Shown piece after piece: positions 31,381-41,924 of a stretch of 64,000 bases of DNA. The notes under the pieces are model-generated. The model was not told the DNA's origin. It worked only from the letters and a program-made list of their open reading frames with translations, and made no database searches. Every line of letters begins with the position of its first letter. Within the stretch, counting starts at the first letter, position 1. Location: the NCBI GenBank assembly GCA_902614915.1, contig CACMMX010000001.1, forward strand, positions 1 through 64,000. The letters run 5' to 3'. Source of the stretch: an uncultured Cryomorphaceae bacterium. Its GTDB lineage: Bacteria > Bacteroidota > Bacteroidia > Flavobacteriales > Schleiferiaceae. The position numbers and the translations under genes are program-made.

Positions 31381-33870
31381 ATGATGCGCGTACTTAAAAG
31401 AGACGGAAGAAAAGAGGCAGTAAAGTTTGATAAGATTACTGCACGCATAGAAAAATTATGCTATGGATTGAGCGAATATGTAGACCCAGTAGCTGTTGCT
31501 AAGCGCGTTGTTGACGGCGTTTATGATGGTGTAACAACTTCTGAACTTGATAATTTGGCCGCGGAGACTGCAGCTTCAATGACTATCAAGCATCCTGATT
31601 ACGCAAACTTAGCAGCCAGAATAGCAGTAAGTAATTTACATAAAAGCACTAAAAAAAGCTTTTCCGAAACGATACAGGATTTACACGAATATATAAACCC
31701 CGAAACGGGTAAAAGAGCTCCATTGATTGCAGATGATGTGTATGAAATCATTCAAGGTAATGCAGAGTATCTTGATTCTCAATTAATATATGATAGGGAT
31801 TTTTCATATGATTACTTCGGTTTTAAAACGTTGGAAAGATCCTATCTCCTACGAATGCACGGTAAAATAGTAGAGCGGCCTCAGCATATGTTGATGCGCG
31901 TGAGTATTGGTATTCACAAAGACGACTTGGAAGGCGCCTTGGAAACCTATGAGCTCATGAGTAAGAAATATATGACACATGCAACTCCAACGTTATTCAA
32001 TGCCGGTACACCCAAGCCTCAAATGAGTTCCTGCTTTCTTTTAACCATGCAGGAAGATAGTATAGATGGTATTTATGATACATTGAAACAAACAGCTAAG
32101 ATTTCACAAAGTGCCGGCGGAATAGGCCTAAGTATTCATAATGTGCGTGCGACAGGCTCGTACATTGGTGGTACTAACGGAACTTCAAATGGTATTGTTC
32201 CAATGCTTAGGGTGTATAATGATACTGCTCGCTATGTAGACCAAGGTGGTGGAAAACGAAAAGGGTCTTTTGCTATTTATGTTGAACCATGGCATGCTGA
32301 TATTTATGATTTCTTGGATTTGAAGAAGAACCATGGAAAAGAGGAAATGCGAGCAAGAGATCTTTTCTATGCAATGTGGATTCCTGACTTATTTATGGAG
32401 CGAGTTGAAAAGAATGAGGATTGGACTCTTATGTGTCCAAATGAATGCCCTGGCTTGTTTGATTTCCATGGACAAGAATTTGTAGACTTGTATGCAAAGT
32501 ATGAAAGTGAAGGTAAGGGTCGTCGTACCGTGAAAGCGCGCGATGTTTGGGCTAAGATTATGGAAAGCCAAATAGAAACAGGGACACCATATATGCTTTA
32601 TAAGGACGCAGCAAATTTGAAATCAAACCAGCAAAACTTAGGTACTATTCGTTCTTCGAACCTATGTACTGAAATTTTAGAATACACCTCAACCGATGAG
32701 GTTGCTGTTTGTAACCTTGCCTCAATAGCTCTTTCTATGTTTGTAGAAGATGGAGTATTCGATCATCAAAAATTATACGATGTAACTTATAAAGTAACTT
32801 ACAATTTAAATCAAGTAATTGACCGCAATTACTATCCAGTCGCAGAAGCACGTAATTCCAATATGCGTCATCGACCAGTGGGTTTGGGCGTTCAAGGTTT
32901 AGCAGATACTTTCATCAAACTGCGTGTGCCTTTTGATTCAGATGAAGCAAAGGTATTGAATAAAGAGATTTTTGAAACGATGTATTTTGCTGCTGTGTCT
33001 TCCTCAAAAGATCAAGCCATTAAGGATGGTACCTACGAATCCTATGAAGGTTCACCAATATCCAAAGGCCAATTTCAACATAACCTTTGGGGTGTTGAAG
33101 ATGATGAGTTAAGTGGACGATGGAACTGGCAAGAACTTCGGGAGGAAGTTAAGAAACACGGTGTAAGAAATAGCCTCTTAATGGCACCAATGCCAACAGC
33201 TTCGACGTCTCAGATATTAGGGAATAATGAGTGTTTTGAACCGTATACTTCAAATGTGTATACGCGTCGCGTATTATCTGGTGAATTTATTGTTGTGAAT
33301 AAGCATTTGCTTAACGATCTTATAGAGTTAGGTCTTTGGAATGATGATATGAAAAATGCATTGATGGCAACCAATGGTTCTGTACAAAATATTGATGGTG
33401 TTCCAGAAAATCTTAAGGCTATATATAAGACCGTTTGGGAAATATCAATGAGAGATATTCTCGATATGGCAGCTGACCGTGGGCTATTCATTGACCAGAG
33501 CCAAAGTTTGAATCTTTTTATGGAAAGTCCAAATATGGGTAAATTAACCTCTATGCACTTTTATGCGTGGAAAAAAGGGTTGAAAACCGGGATGTATTAC
33601 TTGAGATCTAAACCAGCATCTAGTGCAATCAAGTTTACAGTTAAGAAAAATGCGAAGACTGCTATGAGTCCGAGTGTGAGTGCTGGTGTTACCGGTGATA
33701 ATGTTCAGGTAGATTCTGCTACTACTCCTGCACCATCTCAAGTTGAGGTTGAAGCTAGAGTAAAACTTCAAAAAGAGGCCTTGGTAGAGGTGAGCGAAAA
33801 GTCAAACACTAAGAATAAAGTTGTCTGTTCTGTAGAGAATAATGAGGAATGTGCGTCATGTGGTTCGTAG
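31381..33870 (+). CDS. nrdA: Ribonucleoside-diphosphate reductase class I alpha subunit
   Basis: N-terminal ATP-cone; [30 protein letters not shown]-terminal redox tail [14 protein letters not shown]. Confidence 0.99.
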   Translation: MMRVLKRDGRKEAVKFDKITARIEKLCYGLSEYVDPVAVAKRVVDGVYDGVTTSELDNLAAETAASMTIKHPDYANLAARIAVSNLHKSTKKSFSETIQDLHEYINPETGKRAPLIADDVYEIIQGNAEYLDSQLIYDRDFSYDYFGFKTLERSYLLRMHGKIVERPQHMLMRVSIGIHKDDLEGALETYELMSKKYMTHATPTLFNAGTPKPQMSSCFLLTMQEDSIDGIYDTLKQTAKISQSAGGIGLSIHNVRATGSYIGGTNGTSNGIVPMLRVYNDTARYVDQGGGKRKGSFAIYVEPWHADIYDFLDLKKNHGKEEMRARDLFYAMWIPDLFMERVEKNEDWTLMCPNECPGLFDFHGQEFVDLYAKYESEGKGRRTVKARDVWAKIMESQIETGTPYMLYKDAANLKSNQQNLGTIRSSNLCTEILEYTSTDEVAVCNLASIALSMFVEDGVFDHQKLYDVTYKVTYNLNQVIDRNYYPVAEARNSNMRHRPVGLGVQGLADTFIKLRVPFDSDEAKVLNKEIFETMYFAAVSSSKDQAIKDGTYESYEGSPISKGQFQHNLWGVEDDELSGRWNWQELREEVKKHGVRNSLLMAPMPTASTSQILGNNECFEPYTSNVYTRRVLSGEFIVVNKHLLNDLIELGLWNDDMKNALMATNGSVQNIDGVPENLKAIYKTVWEISMRDILDMAADRGLFIDQSQSLNLFMESPNMGKLTSMHFYAWKKGLKTGMYYLRSKPASSAIKFTVKKNAKTAMSPSVSAGVTGDNVQVDSATTPAPSQVEVEARVKLQKEALVEVSEKSNTKNKVVCSVENNEECASCGS

Positions 33871-34222
33871 TGAATAAATGAAAGTTCTTTATTACTCTCT
33901 TTAAATAGGTTTCATTGCATTAGCTTGACTCAGAGAGAGCTTCTTATTCAAAAAGTTAACGCTGACTTTATTTTTTGGCCAAAAAAATGTGTTTTTTGAA
34001 TCTAATCATTCACTACCTCTTTATTGAAATCTATTTGCTAATTCTTTAAAAATGAGGACTCTCTGGTTAAAATAAAATGCCTAGATCATTCTTTTAAATC
34101 CTGGTGCACTTACTTTATTCTTAAGTTATTATAGGATTGTTGCAGATTCGCCTTTTTTCGTTGTATAATCAAAGACTAACATTATAGTTTTTTAGACTTA
34201 AGCCAAGTATCTTTGGCATGGA

Positions 34223-34978
34223 ATGAAAAGACTGTTTCAGATTTTTGGTGGAGGCCTTGGATGGTCTTTAGGAGGGCCTATAGGGGCAATCCTCGGGGTT
34301 GCTCTTGCCAACAGCCTCCATGACCGTATGGAGGGTAATAATTCGAGTCGTCTCAGGTCTTCATTCTCTTCGAGTAAGAGTACTTCATCAGCTCCAAGCG
34401 ATTTCCATTTAGCCCTATTAGTTCTTGCAGCACGCGTGATTAAAGCAGACGGAAAGGTAGCTCAACAAGAATTGGATTTCGTTCGAGCACAGTTCGTAAG
34501 TATGTTTGGACGGGAACGTGCCAATGAAAGTTTTCAAATTTTCAGGAAAATAGTTGATCAAAATATACCGCTCACGAAGGTGTGTAATCAAATAAATGGT
34601 TTCACCAATCACAGCACAAGATTACAGCTACTTCATTTTCTGTTCAAGCTAGGTTTAGCAGATGGGCACCTTCATCAAAATGAGATAGAGGAGATTAGAC
34701 GTATCGCTCGAAACTTAAGAATTAGTTCTTACGATTTTGAATCTATAAGAGCAATGTTTGCAAAAGAGACAGACGAGGATTGGGCATTTAAAGTCCTAGA
34801 AGTAAGCCAAAAGGCATCGGAAAGCGAAGTCAAAAAGGCATATCGAAAGATGGCATTAAAATATCATCCTGATCGCACCATTGATGTAGGTCCAGAAGCA
34901 CAGGAGTCTGCTAAAGAGACGTTTTTGAATGTGCAAAAGGCATATGAACACATCCAAATTATAAAGGGCTGGAGCTAA
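34223..34978 (+). CDS. TerB-DnaJ (DjlA-like) protein
   Basis: Gly-rich N-terminal TM GGGLGWSLGGPIGAILGVALANSL; TerB-like middle; J-domain with KKAYRKMALKYHPDRT (HPD). Confidence 0.9.
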   Translation: MKRLFQIFGGGLGWSLGGPIGAILGVALANSLHDRMEGNNSSRLRSSFSSSKSTSSAPSDFHLALLVLAARVIKADGKVAQQELDFVRAQFVSMFGRERANESFQIFRKIVDQNIPLTKVCNQINGFTNHSTRLQLLHFLFKLGLADGHLHQNEIEEIRRIARNLRISSYDFESIRAMFAKETDEDWAFKVLEVSQKASESEVKKAYRKMALKYHPDRTIDVGPEAQESAKETFLNVQKAYEHIQIIKGWS

Positions 34979-35952
34979 TGGCTAAACTTGCTGATATTAA
35001 GGCGCCAATTGCGCAGGAAATGAAGGAGTTTGACAAAAGATTTAAGTCAAACCTTCGTTCAAATACTCCTGTTGTTGACCGTATTATGAATTATATGGTT
35101 AGGAGAAAGGGAAAGCAGTTGCGACCTATACTAGTTTTTCTAACTGCAAAAATGTTAGGTAACATACAAGATCGTACTTATATCGGGGCCTCTTTAATTG
35201 AATTAATGCACACCGCTACACTCGTTCATGATGATGTTGTTGATGATGCCGATATGCGCAGGGGCTTTTTCTCTATCAATGCACTTTGGAAAAATAAAGT
35301 TGCTGTATTAATAGGGGATTACCTATTATCTCAGGTGCTTCTTCTTGCGGTTGATCGAAAAGAATATGAGCTTCTTGAAACAGTAAGTACCGCTGTAAAG
35401 AGTATGAGTGAAGGCGAACTATTGCAAATAGAGAAGGCTCGTAAATTGGATATTACAGAAGATGTCTATTACCAAGTTATCAAGCAAAAAACAGCAGTAC
35501 TCATGGAAACTTGTTGCGTTGTTGGTGCGCAAAGTGCTAACGCTACTGAAGAGGTTCAGGGAAAAATGCAAAGGTTTGGAAGGGAGTTGGGCTTAGCTTT
35601 TCAAATTAAAGATGATTTATTCGATTTCGAAAAGGTAAACCTGACGGGTAAACCCTCCGGTATCGATATCAAGGAACAAAAGATGACCTTGCCTTTAATC
35701 AATGCGCTTCAAAATACAACACCGACAAAAAGAAAGAAGATAATTAGAATAATAAAGAAATACCATAACAGACCAAAGAAAGTAGCAGAAGTGGTAGACT
35801 TTGTTCGTAATTCGGGAGGTTTAGATTATGCTAGAGAGAAGATGGAAAATCATTTAAGGAATGCTTCGGAAATTCTTTCTGATTTTCCTTCGAGTAAGGA
35901 GCGCGATGCACTTAATAAAGTCATTGCTTATACTGGTGCGAGAAAAAAGTAA
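34978..35952 (+). CDS. Polyprenyl synthetase
   Basis: LVHDDVVDDADMRRG and FQIKDDLFDFE Asp-rich motifs. Confidence 0.96.
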   Translation: MAKLADIKAPIAQEMKEFDKRFKSNLRSNTPVVDRIMNYMVRRKGKQLRPILVFLTAKMLGNIQDRTYIGASLIELMHTATLVHDDVVDDADMRRGFFSINALWKNKVAVLIGDYLLSQVLLLAVDRKEYELLETVSTAVKSMSEGELLQIEKARKLDITEDVYYQVIKQKTAVLMETCCVVGAQSANATEEVQGKMQRFGRELGLAFQIKDDLFDFEKVNLTGKPSGIDIKEQKMTLPLINALQNTTPTKRKKIIRIIKKYHNRPKKVAEVVDFVRNSGGLDYAREKMENHLRNASEILSDFPSSKERDALNKVIAYTGARKK

Positions 35953-35970
35953 ACTGTAAACTGAATATGT

Positions 35971-36786
35971 ATGGAAGATATTTTAGGAGTTTCTATTGAG
36001 ACCATCACTAATAATGTCTTGTCTTGGGCTAAACAGATGGTAGTGGCTCTTTTTATTCTATGGATTGGAATGAGATCAGTCAAGTTTATGATTCGTGGGT
36101 TCAATAAGGCAATGACTTTACGGAATTTAGATTCTAGTCTTACCACCTTTTTGGAGTCGTTATTAAAGATTGTATTACAAGCATTCGTATTAATTGCAGC
36201 TATTAATCAATTGGGTGTTGCGACAACCAGTATTATCGCTGTTCTCGGCGCTGCTGGTTTGGCAGTCGGTATGGCTTTAAGCGGTACTTTACAAAATTTT
36301 GCTGGAGGAGCTATGATTTTGATGTTTAAACCATTTAAAGTGGGTGATTTCATTGAGGCGCAAGGCTACGCCGGGAGTGTGAAGAGCATTCAAATTTTCG
36401 TAACTACTTTGACCACACCAGATAATAAAGTCATTATTCTTCCGAACGGTCCTTTGAGCAATGGGTCGTTAATTAATTACAGTACTCAAGAATTTAGAAG
36501 ATTAGATTGGACCTTTGGAATAGGATACGACGCTGATCTTGATACGGCAAAGGCAATCATTAGAGAGTTGCTAGAATCTGACGAACGCGTGCTTCAGGAG
36601 AAACCAATTTTGGTAGAACTAGCCACTATGGCCGATTCATCCTTAAATATTATTACTAAGGCTTGGGTCAAGGCTGAAGACTACTGGTCTGTAAATTATT
36701 CAATAAACGAAAATGTATATAAGACATTTAATACGAAAGGAATTTCTATTCCATATCCACAAATAGATGTACATTTACACAAATAA
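35971..36786 (+). CDS. MscS-family small-conductance mechanosensitive channel
   Basis: TM3-like GAAGLAVGMALSGTLQNFAGGAMILMFKPFKVGDFIEAQGYAGSV. Confidence 0.95.
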   Translation: MEDILGVSIETITNNVLSWAKQMVVALFILWIGMRSVKFMIRGFNKAMTLRNLDSSLTTFLESLLKIVLQAFVLIAAINQLGVATTSIIAVLGAAGLAVGMALSGTLQNFAGGAMILMFKPFKVGDFIEAQGYAGSVKSIQIFVTTLTTPDNKVIILPNGPLSNGSLINYSTQEFRRLDWTFGIGYDADLDTAKAIIRELLESDERVLQEKPILVELATMADSSLNIITKAWVKAEDYWSVNYSINENVYKTFNTKGISIPYPQIDVHLHK

Positions 36787-36808
36787 TAAAACGAAACTCA
36801 GCTTGCAC

Positions 36809-36833
36809 AGCCATCCCTAGGGATGGCTTTTTG
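36809..36833 (+). terminator. Rho-independent terminator after the mscS-like gene
   Basis: agccatcc-ctag-ggatggctttttg. Confidence 0.85.
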
Positions 36834-36856
36834 ATTAGAAAACATATCTTGCACGT

Positions 36857-38779
36857 ATGGCTAGGATACCTCAGGAAATCATTGAACAAATTTTCACAAC
36901 TGCTCGTATTGAAGAGGTTATAGGAGAATTCGTTCAGTTGAAGAAGTCAGGCAGTAATCTTAAAGGGCTTAGTCCTTTTAATAATGAGAAAACGCCAAGC
37001 TTCATGGTGAGTCCGGCCAAGCAGATATTCAAATGTTTTTCTTCCGGTAAAGGAGGTAGCGCAGTCACCTTTCTAATGGAAATGGAGCAGATGAGTTATC
37101 CTGAAGCCTTGCGTTGGATAGCCAAAAAATACAACATTGAAATACCCGATGCTCGTCCTCAAACTCCAGAAGAAATAGAGGCGGGTAATATGCGCGAAGC
37201 GGTCTACCTAATTACGGATGTGGCATCAAGGTTTTTTCAGGGGCAATTGCTTGAAACGGATTCCGGTAAAGCTATAGGGCTGAGCTATTTAAAACAGCGC
37301 GGGTATACGGACTTTACCATTGAGAAATTTCATTTAGGCTATAGTCCTGAAAGATCGAATGCCTTCGCAGAATATGCATTATCCAATCAATACAGCGAAA
37401 ATGCATTGATTGAAAGCGGTATCTCGATGAAAAATGAGCGGGGCTGGTACGATCGTTTTCACGGTAGAGTAATCTTTCCAATTCACAGTGTAAGTGGCAG
37501 AGTCTTGGGCTTTGGGGGTAGAATTTTGAGCAGTAACACAAAGGTTGCAAAATATTTAAACAGTCCAGAGAACCCAATTTATAATAAGAGTAAAGTGCTC
37601 TATGGCTTGTATCAAGGCAAGCAGGAGATTATGAAGCGCGATGAAGCTTTTTTAGTAGAGGGCTATACTGACGTTATAAGCTTCTTTCAAAACGGCGTAT
37701 GTAATGTAGTTAGTTCCTCTGGAACTGCGCTCACTGAAAGACAGATAGGAATGTTAAAGAGGTATACACCGAACATTACGCTCTTATTTGATGGTGATGC
37801 AGCAGGACTACGAGCAAGTTTTAGAGGATTAGATATGATGCTTGAACAAGGCGTCAACGTAAGGGTGGTCAGTTTTCCGGAAGGTGAAGATCCCGACAGC
37901 TTTGCCAAGCAAAGAACAAACGAAGAACTTGAGGAATTTCTCGAGACTAACAAGAAAGATTTTATCAGTTTTAAAACTGCTGCACTACTGCAAGACGTTG
38001 CGGGTGACCCGTTAAAATTTGCGGAAATGGTTCGGGATGTGGTAGGAAGCATTAGCAAAGTACCGGACCAAATTGGACGAGAAGTCTTTATTAAAGAAGC
38101 GGCATCTATTTTGGAAATGGAACCAAATTCCCTCTACGAAGAACTAGCCCGATTACAGGGTCTTCAGGAAAGGCAAAGAAGGAAAAACCAAGCTCAAGCA
38201 CCTCTAATGGAAGTGATGCCAGCCGATTATTCTGCTGATCAAAAGATTTACGGTTATGAACAGGAGAAGAAGGTAATTCATCTTCTTATTTCAAAAGGTA
38301 CAGATAATATGCTGGATGCCGATTTAGATGAAGAAGAAGTGGTACCTGTTGCCATAGCCAATTGGATTGTGGACGAACTTGAGGAAGATCACATTGAGTT
38401 TTTGAATCCTATTTACGCCAGGATGTATAATTTATTAGCTGATGAGATTGAACAAGAACGAATACCTTCAATGGATTGGTGGGTGAGACAAGAAGATCAA
38501 GACATTGTAAAAGAAGTTACGGACGCATTGACAGATAAATACACTCTTGCGAATTGGAAGTCAAAAGACATTTATTTACCGGAGGAAGAGAAAACAATTT
38601 TCACTTTGGTAAAAGAGACTACCATGCGCATGAAATACGTCCATGTTGAGCGAAAGCTACAGGCCCTTAAGGATTATCTGAAGATGGAAAACGCCGACTA
38701 TGATTACTATATGGTTCAGTTTCAAAAGTGGAACAGTGCACGCCAGATAATTAATGAAAAGCTAAATCGAGTCGTTTAA
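36857..38779 (+). CDS. dnaG: DNA primase
   Basis: Zn region FNNEKTPSFMVSPAKQIFKCFSSGKGG; GRVIFPIHSVSGRVLGFGGRIL; TOPRIM VEGYTDVISFFQNG, LLFDGDAAG. Confidence 0.97.
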   Translation: MARIPQEIIEQIFTTARIEEVIGEFVQLKKSGSNLKGLSPFNNEKTPSFMVSPAKQIFKCFSSGKGGSAVTFLMEMEQMSYPEALRWIAKKYNIEIPDARPQTPEEIEAGNMREAVYLITDVASRFFQGQLLETDSGKAIGLSYLKQRGYTDFTIEKFHLGYSPERSNAFAEYALSNQYSENALIESGISMKNERGWYDRFHGRVIFPIHSVSGRVLGFGGRILSSNTKVAKYLNSPENPIYNKSKVLYGLYQGKQEIMKRDEAFLVEGYTDVISFFQNGVCNVVSSSGTALTERQIGMLKRYTPNITLLFDGDAAGLRASFRGLDMMLEQGVNVRVVSFPEGEDPDSFAKQRTNEELEEFLETNKKDFISFKTAALLQDVAGDPLKFAEMVRDVVGSISKVPDQIGREVFIKEAASILEMEPNSLYEELARLQGLQERQRRKNQAQAPLMEVMPADYSADQKIYGYEQEKKVIHLLISKGTDNMLDADLDEEEVVPVAIANWIVDELEEDHIEFLNPIYARMYNLLADEIEQERIPSMDWWVRQEDQDIVKEVTDALTDKYTLANWKSKDIYLPEEEKTIFTLVKETTMRMKYVHVERKLQALKDYLKMENADYDYYMVQFQKWNSARQIINEKLNRVV

Positions 38780-39289
38780 GAGTCGCTCAATTTCTGTCTT
38801 GGCGAATAGTAATCGTTCTTCAAGTGTTTCATGGTAAAGATGTATAGTTGTGTTTGGCAGCTCGTTTAAAACGTTTACATATTGTTTATGTAGATAATCT
38901 CGTCTTTCCAAGTCTATACGCAGCGGATCATATGCGGCTTTCACATTAGGATAGCACAAGAAATAGATAATATGATTCGGTATATCAAGTAGTTCATTAT
39001 CAACGACATCAAATTTGTCAGTTTTCCAAACATGCAAAACAATGCCGTCAGTATCGAATACTTTGGTTTGGTCTGAATTATAATAACCTTGAGAAGTTAA
39101 AAGTGCCAATTGACCCTCTTCAATGAGATTATAATCTGCTCGTGTCATTGGGTTTATCTGCGTATTTGGTGAGGCTTCCAAATACGTTCGTGCATATTCT
39201 GGGATGCACAATAAATTAAAATGCGCTGCTATCTTCTTTGAAATAGTACTTTTAAAGGTGCTCTCCGTTCCTGTGAAAACAAAATGCAT
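38762..39289 (-). CDS. NadR-like/AAA_28-type ATPase or kinase with atypical P-loop
   Basis: FVFTGTESTFKSTISKKIAAHFNLLCIPEYARTYLE resembles the NadR RNK domain; overlaps upstream gene by 1 nt. Confidence 0.75.
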   Translation of the reverse strand: MHFVFTGTESTFKSTISKKIAAHFNLLCIPEYARTYLEASPNTQINPMTRADYNLIEEGQLALLTSQGYYNSDQTKVFDTDGIVLHVWKTDKFDVVDNELLDIPNHIIYFLCYPNVKAAYDPLRIDLERRDYLHKQYVNVLNELPNTTIHLYHETLEERLLFAKTEIERLLNDSI

Positions 39290-40467
39290 TACAAATCAAT
39301 TTTATACATAAATAACAATTGGCCCTCATACAATTTCAAGTCTTGAGATGCTAGATTGTAATACGTAGCAACTTCTTCAATAGGAGTACTTTCAAAACGT
39401 TGCATACCGATTTTTTCAAGTACCATCCAGTTGCCGATATTGGGAGATAATGCACGACTAAAGAGACGGTGTAAACGTAATTTTTTTGCTTGCTCAACTG
39501 TGGCTGATGCACATTCTGTAGCAAAACCTTTTCCCCAATACGCTTTGAAAAATCTAAAACCTAAATCGATACCCCAGTTATTATTGACTAATTCGCACCA
39601 GCCTAGGGGTTTTTTAGAAGTGTTTTCTATAACCATCCATCGACCGAAGCCGTCCCGCTGATAATTTGGATAAGAATGGATGATGTCTAATGCATTTTCT
39701 TCACTGGAAAAGCCAGCATTCCCTATATAACGTGTCACTGAAGGGTCTGAATTGAGCCTACATAACCAGTGCGCATCGTTTGGCTCCCACTCTCTTAAAT
39801 GAGTACGTAATGACTTGAAAGGAATCATTTTTTTTCGATGGGATGCCATGCAGATATAGTGCTTTCCCATTTTAGCAACTTGAACTAAACATTGCATTTG
39901 ATAAGGCCGTTGTGCGCATGTCTTATTAATCCAAGCTATACCCCAACCTTGTTTTTTGATTTTATCCCATTCAAAAGAGACAATGTTCAAATCATCTTTG
40001 AACTCAATACCTCCTGCACCATATAGCTTAAATAGACTTTCCTTAATTCCCCAAATGAATTGAACCGCATCTTGCGTTGAACATTGGAATTTCTCCACTT
40101 CTTTTTGTGAAGTGAATTTTGAACTTATACTTTGTATATTCTGTCGTTCAACCTCAATGTCTATACCAACTTCAAGATCTTCGCTATGGCATGCTGTAGC
40201 ACCTTCTTCACAATGACTAAGACTGATAAAGGCATTCGGAATTACAGGTTTTTTTTCCTCATATTTTAATTCTGAAATAGTACCGCAAACTTGTAACAGT
40301 GCAGCACGACTGTAAACAAACTCTTTTTTCTTATACGAGTTGGTAAATGTTGTATACCGATACGCATCTATTGGACAAAATAGTTTTACTATGTCTGATT
40401 CGTGGTACGTGGGGTTGATTGAAACCCGAATGCTACTAGATAGAAATTTAAACGGATAACTCAACAT
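39289..40467 (-). CDS. Fusion of 4'-phosphopantetheinyl transferase and GNAT (RimJ/RimL-like) acetyltransferase
   Basis: PPTase VGIDIEVERQNIQSISSKFTSQKEVEKF...WGIKESLFKLYG; GNAT LGFRFFKAYWGKGFATECASATVEQA...NWMVLEKIGM. ORF-track start is 40524; Met at 40467 preferred because the longer start overlaps the ahcY promoter. Confidence 0.85.
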   Translation of the reverse strand: MLSYPFKFLSSSIRVSINPTYHESDIVKLFCPIDAYRYTTFTNSYKKKEFVYSRAALLQVCGTISELKYEEKKPVIPNAFISLSHCEEGATACHSEDLEVGIDIEVERQNIQSISSKFTSQKEVEKFQCSTQDAVQFIWGIKESLFKLYGAGGIEFKDDLNIVSFEWDKIKKQGWGIAWINKTCAQRPYQMQCLVQVAKMGKHYICMASHRKKMIPFKSLRTHLREWEPNDAHWLCRLNSDPSVTRYIGNAGFSSEENALDIIHSYPNYQRDGFGRWMVIENTSKKPLGWCELVNNNWGIDLGFRFFKAYWGKGFATECASATVEQAKKLRLHRLFSRALSPNIGNWMVLEKIGMQRFESTPIEEVATYYNLASQDLKLYEGQLLFMYKIDL

Positions 40468-40478
40468 AAACTGAACTG

Positions 40479-40508
40479 TTTGTAAGACGCTGGTGTTGTA
40501 TATCTTTG
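40479..40508 (+). promoter_or_regulatory. Bacteroidetes-type promoter of ahcY (TTTG-N18-TATCTTTG)
   Basis: -33-like TTTG at 40479-40482 and -7 TAnnTTTG match TATCTTTG at 40501-40508; start codon 19 nt further on. Confidence 0.75.
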
Positions 40509-40527
40509 CATCAAATTTAATCACTTT

Positions 40528-41841
40528 ATGAGTTCAACAATACAATACGTTCCGTACAAAGTTAAGGATATGTCGTTGGCCGATTGGGGCCGTACTGAAA
40601 TCAAATTAGCCGAAGCTGAGATGCCAGGTTTAATGGCACTTCGTGAAGAATACGGAGCAAGCAAACCATTGAAAGGAGCGCGTATTGCAGGATGTCTTCA
40701 CATGACCATTCAAACGGCTGTTTTAATAGAAACGTTGGTGGAATTGGGTGCAGACGTAACATGGTCATCATGTAATATTTTCTCTACCCAAGATCATGCG
40801 GCAGCCGCCATAGCGGCCGCCGGTATACCAGTTTATGCATGGAAAGGTATGAATGAAGAAGAGTTTAATTGGTGTATTGAACAAACGTTATTTTTTGGTG
40901 AGGATCGTCAGCCGTTAAATATGATACTAGACGACGGGGGCGATTTAACAAATATGGTATTCGATGAATTTCCCGAGTTAGTAAATGGAATCAAAGGATT
41001 ATCTGAAGAAACTACAACAGGTGTTCACCGCTTGTATGAGCGCGAAATTAACGGAACCCTAATGTTGCCAGCGATAAATGTAAACGATTCAGTTACGAAA
41101 TCTAAATTCGATAATAAATATGGCTGCCAAGAATCAGCTGTTGATGCCATTCGTCGTGCAACGGATGTTATGATTGCGGGAAAGGTTGCTGTAGTTGCGG
41201 GTTATGGTGATGTAGGTAAGGGCACAGCTGCCTCCCTAAGAGGAGCAGGTGCTCGAGTAATTGTAACTGAGATTGATCCAATTTGTGCATTGCAGGCCGC
41301 TATGGATGGCTTCGAGGTTAAGCGAATGGAAAATGCTATTCCACGCGCTCAAATTATAATAACGGCGACAGGCAACAAAGACATTATTCGCGAAGAACAT
41401 TTCCGAATGATGAACGATAAAACCATTGTATGTAATATTGGTCACTTTGATAACGAGATTGATATGTCTTGGTTGAACGGGACCTATGGTGAAACCATGA
41501 AAGTTATCAAGCCTCAGGTCGATTTATACAATGTTAACGGCAATGAAGTTATTGTTCTCGCAGAGGGCCGATTGGTAAACTTGGGTTGTGCAACGGGTCA
41601 TCCTTCATTTGTAATGTCCAACAGTTTTACGAACCAGACGTTGGCGCAAATAGAGTTATGGTTACATAGTAATAAGTATGAAAACAAGGTCTATACTCTA
41701 CCTAAACATTTAGATGAAAAGGTTGCTGCTTTGCACTTAGCAAAGATTGGTGTGGAATTGGAAACGCTGCGTAAAGATCAGGCTGATTACATTGGGGTAA
41801 CTGTTGAGGGTCCGTTTAAACCTGAACATTACAGATACTAA
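40528..41841 (+). CDS. ahcY: Adenosylhomocysteinase
   Basis: [62 protein letters not shown]-terminal KPEHYRY. Confidence 0.99.
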   Translation: MSSTIQYVPYKVKDMSLADWGRTEIKLAEAEMPGLMALREEYGASKPLKGARIAGCLHMTIQTAVLIETLVELGADVTWSSCNIFSTQDHAAAAIAAAGIPVYAWKGMNEEEFNWCIEQTLFFGEDRQPLNMILDDGGDLTNMVFDEFPELVNGIKGLSEETTTGVHRLYEREINGTLMLPAINVNDSVTKSKFDNKYGCQESAVDAIRRATDVMIAGKVAVVAGYGDVGKGTAASLRGAGARVIVTEIDPICALQAAMDGFEVKRMENAIPRAQIIITATGNKDIIREEHFRMMNDKTIVCNIGHFDNEIDMSWLNGTYGETMKVIKPQVDLYNVNGNEVIVLAEGRLVNLGCATGHPSFVMSNSFTNQTLAQIELWLHSNKYENKVYTLPKHLDEKVAALHLAKIGVELETLRKDQADYIGVTVEGPFKPEHYRY

Positions 41842-41849
41842 AAATCTTA

Positions 41850-41883
41850 AAAGAGGCCGCTTCGCAAGAGTGGCCTCTTTTTT
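41850..41883 (+). terminator. Rho-independent terminator after ahcY
   Basis: aaagaggccgcttcgcaagagtggcctctttttt. Confidence 0.88.
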
Positions 41884-41924
41884 GCCACTGTTTTCTGATA
41901 TTTACCAAGTATAACTCTATTTCA

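Noticed and set aside
31381-33870. Possible intein or unusual insertion in NrdA
   Set aside because: 829 aa is compatible with an ATP-cone class I alpha subunit and the motifs run continuously.
37687-38058. Minus-strand 123-aa ORF inside dnaG
   Set aside because: Ser/Thr-rich antisense shadow of the TOPRIM region.
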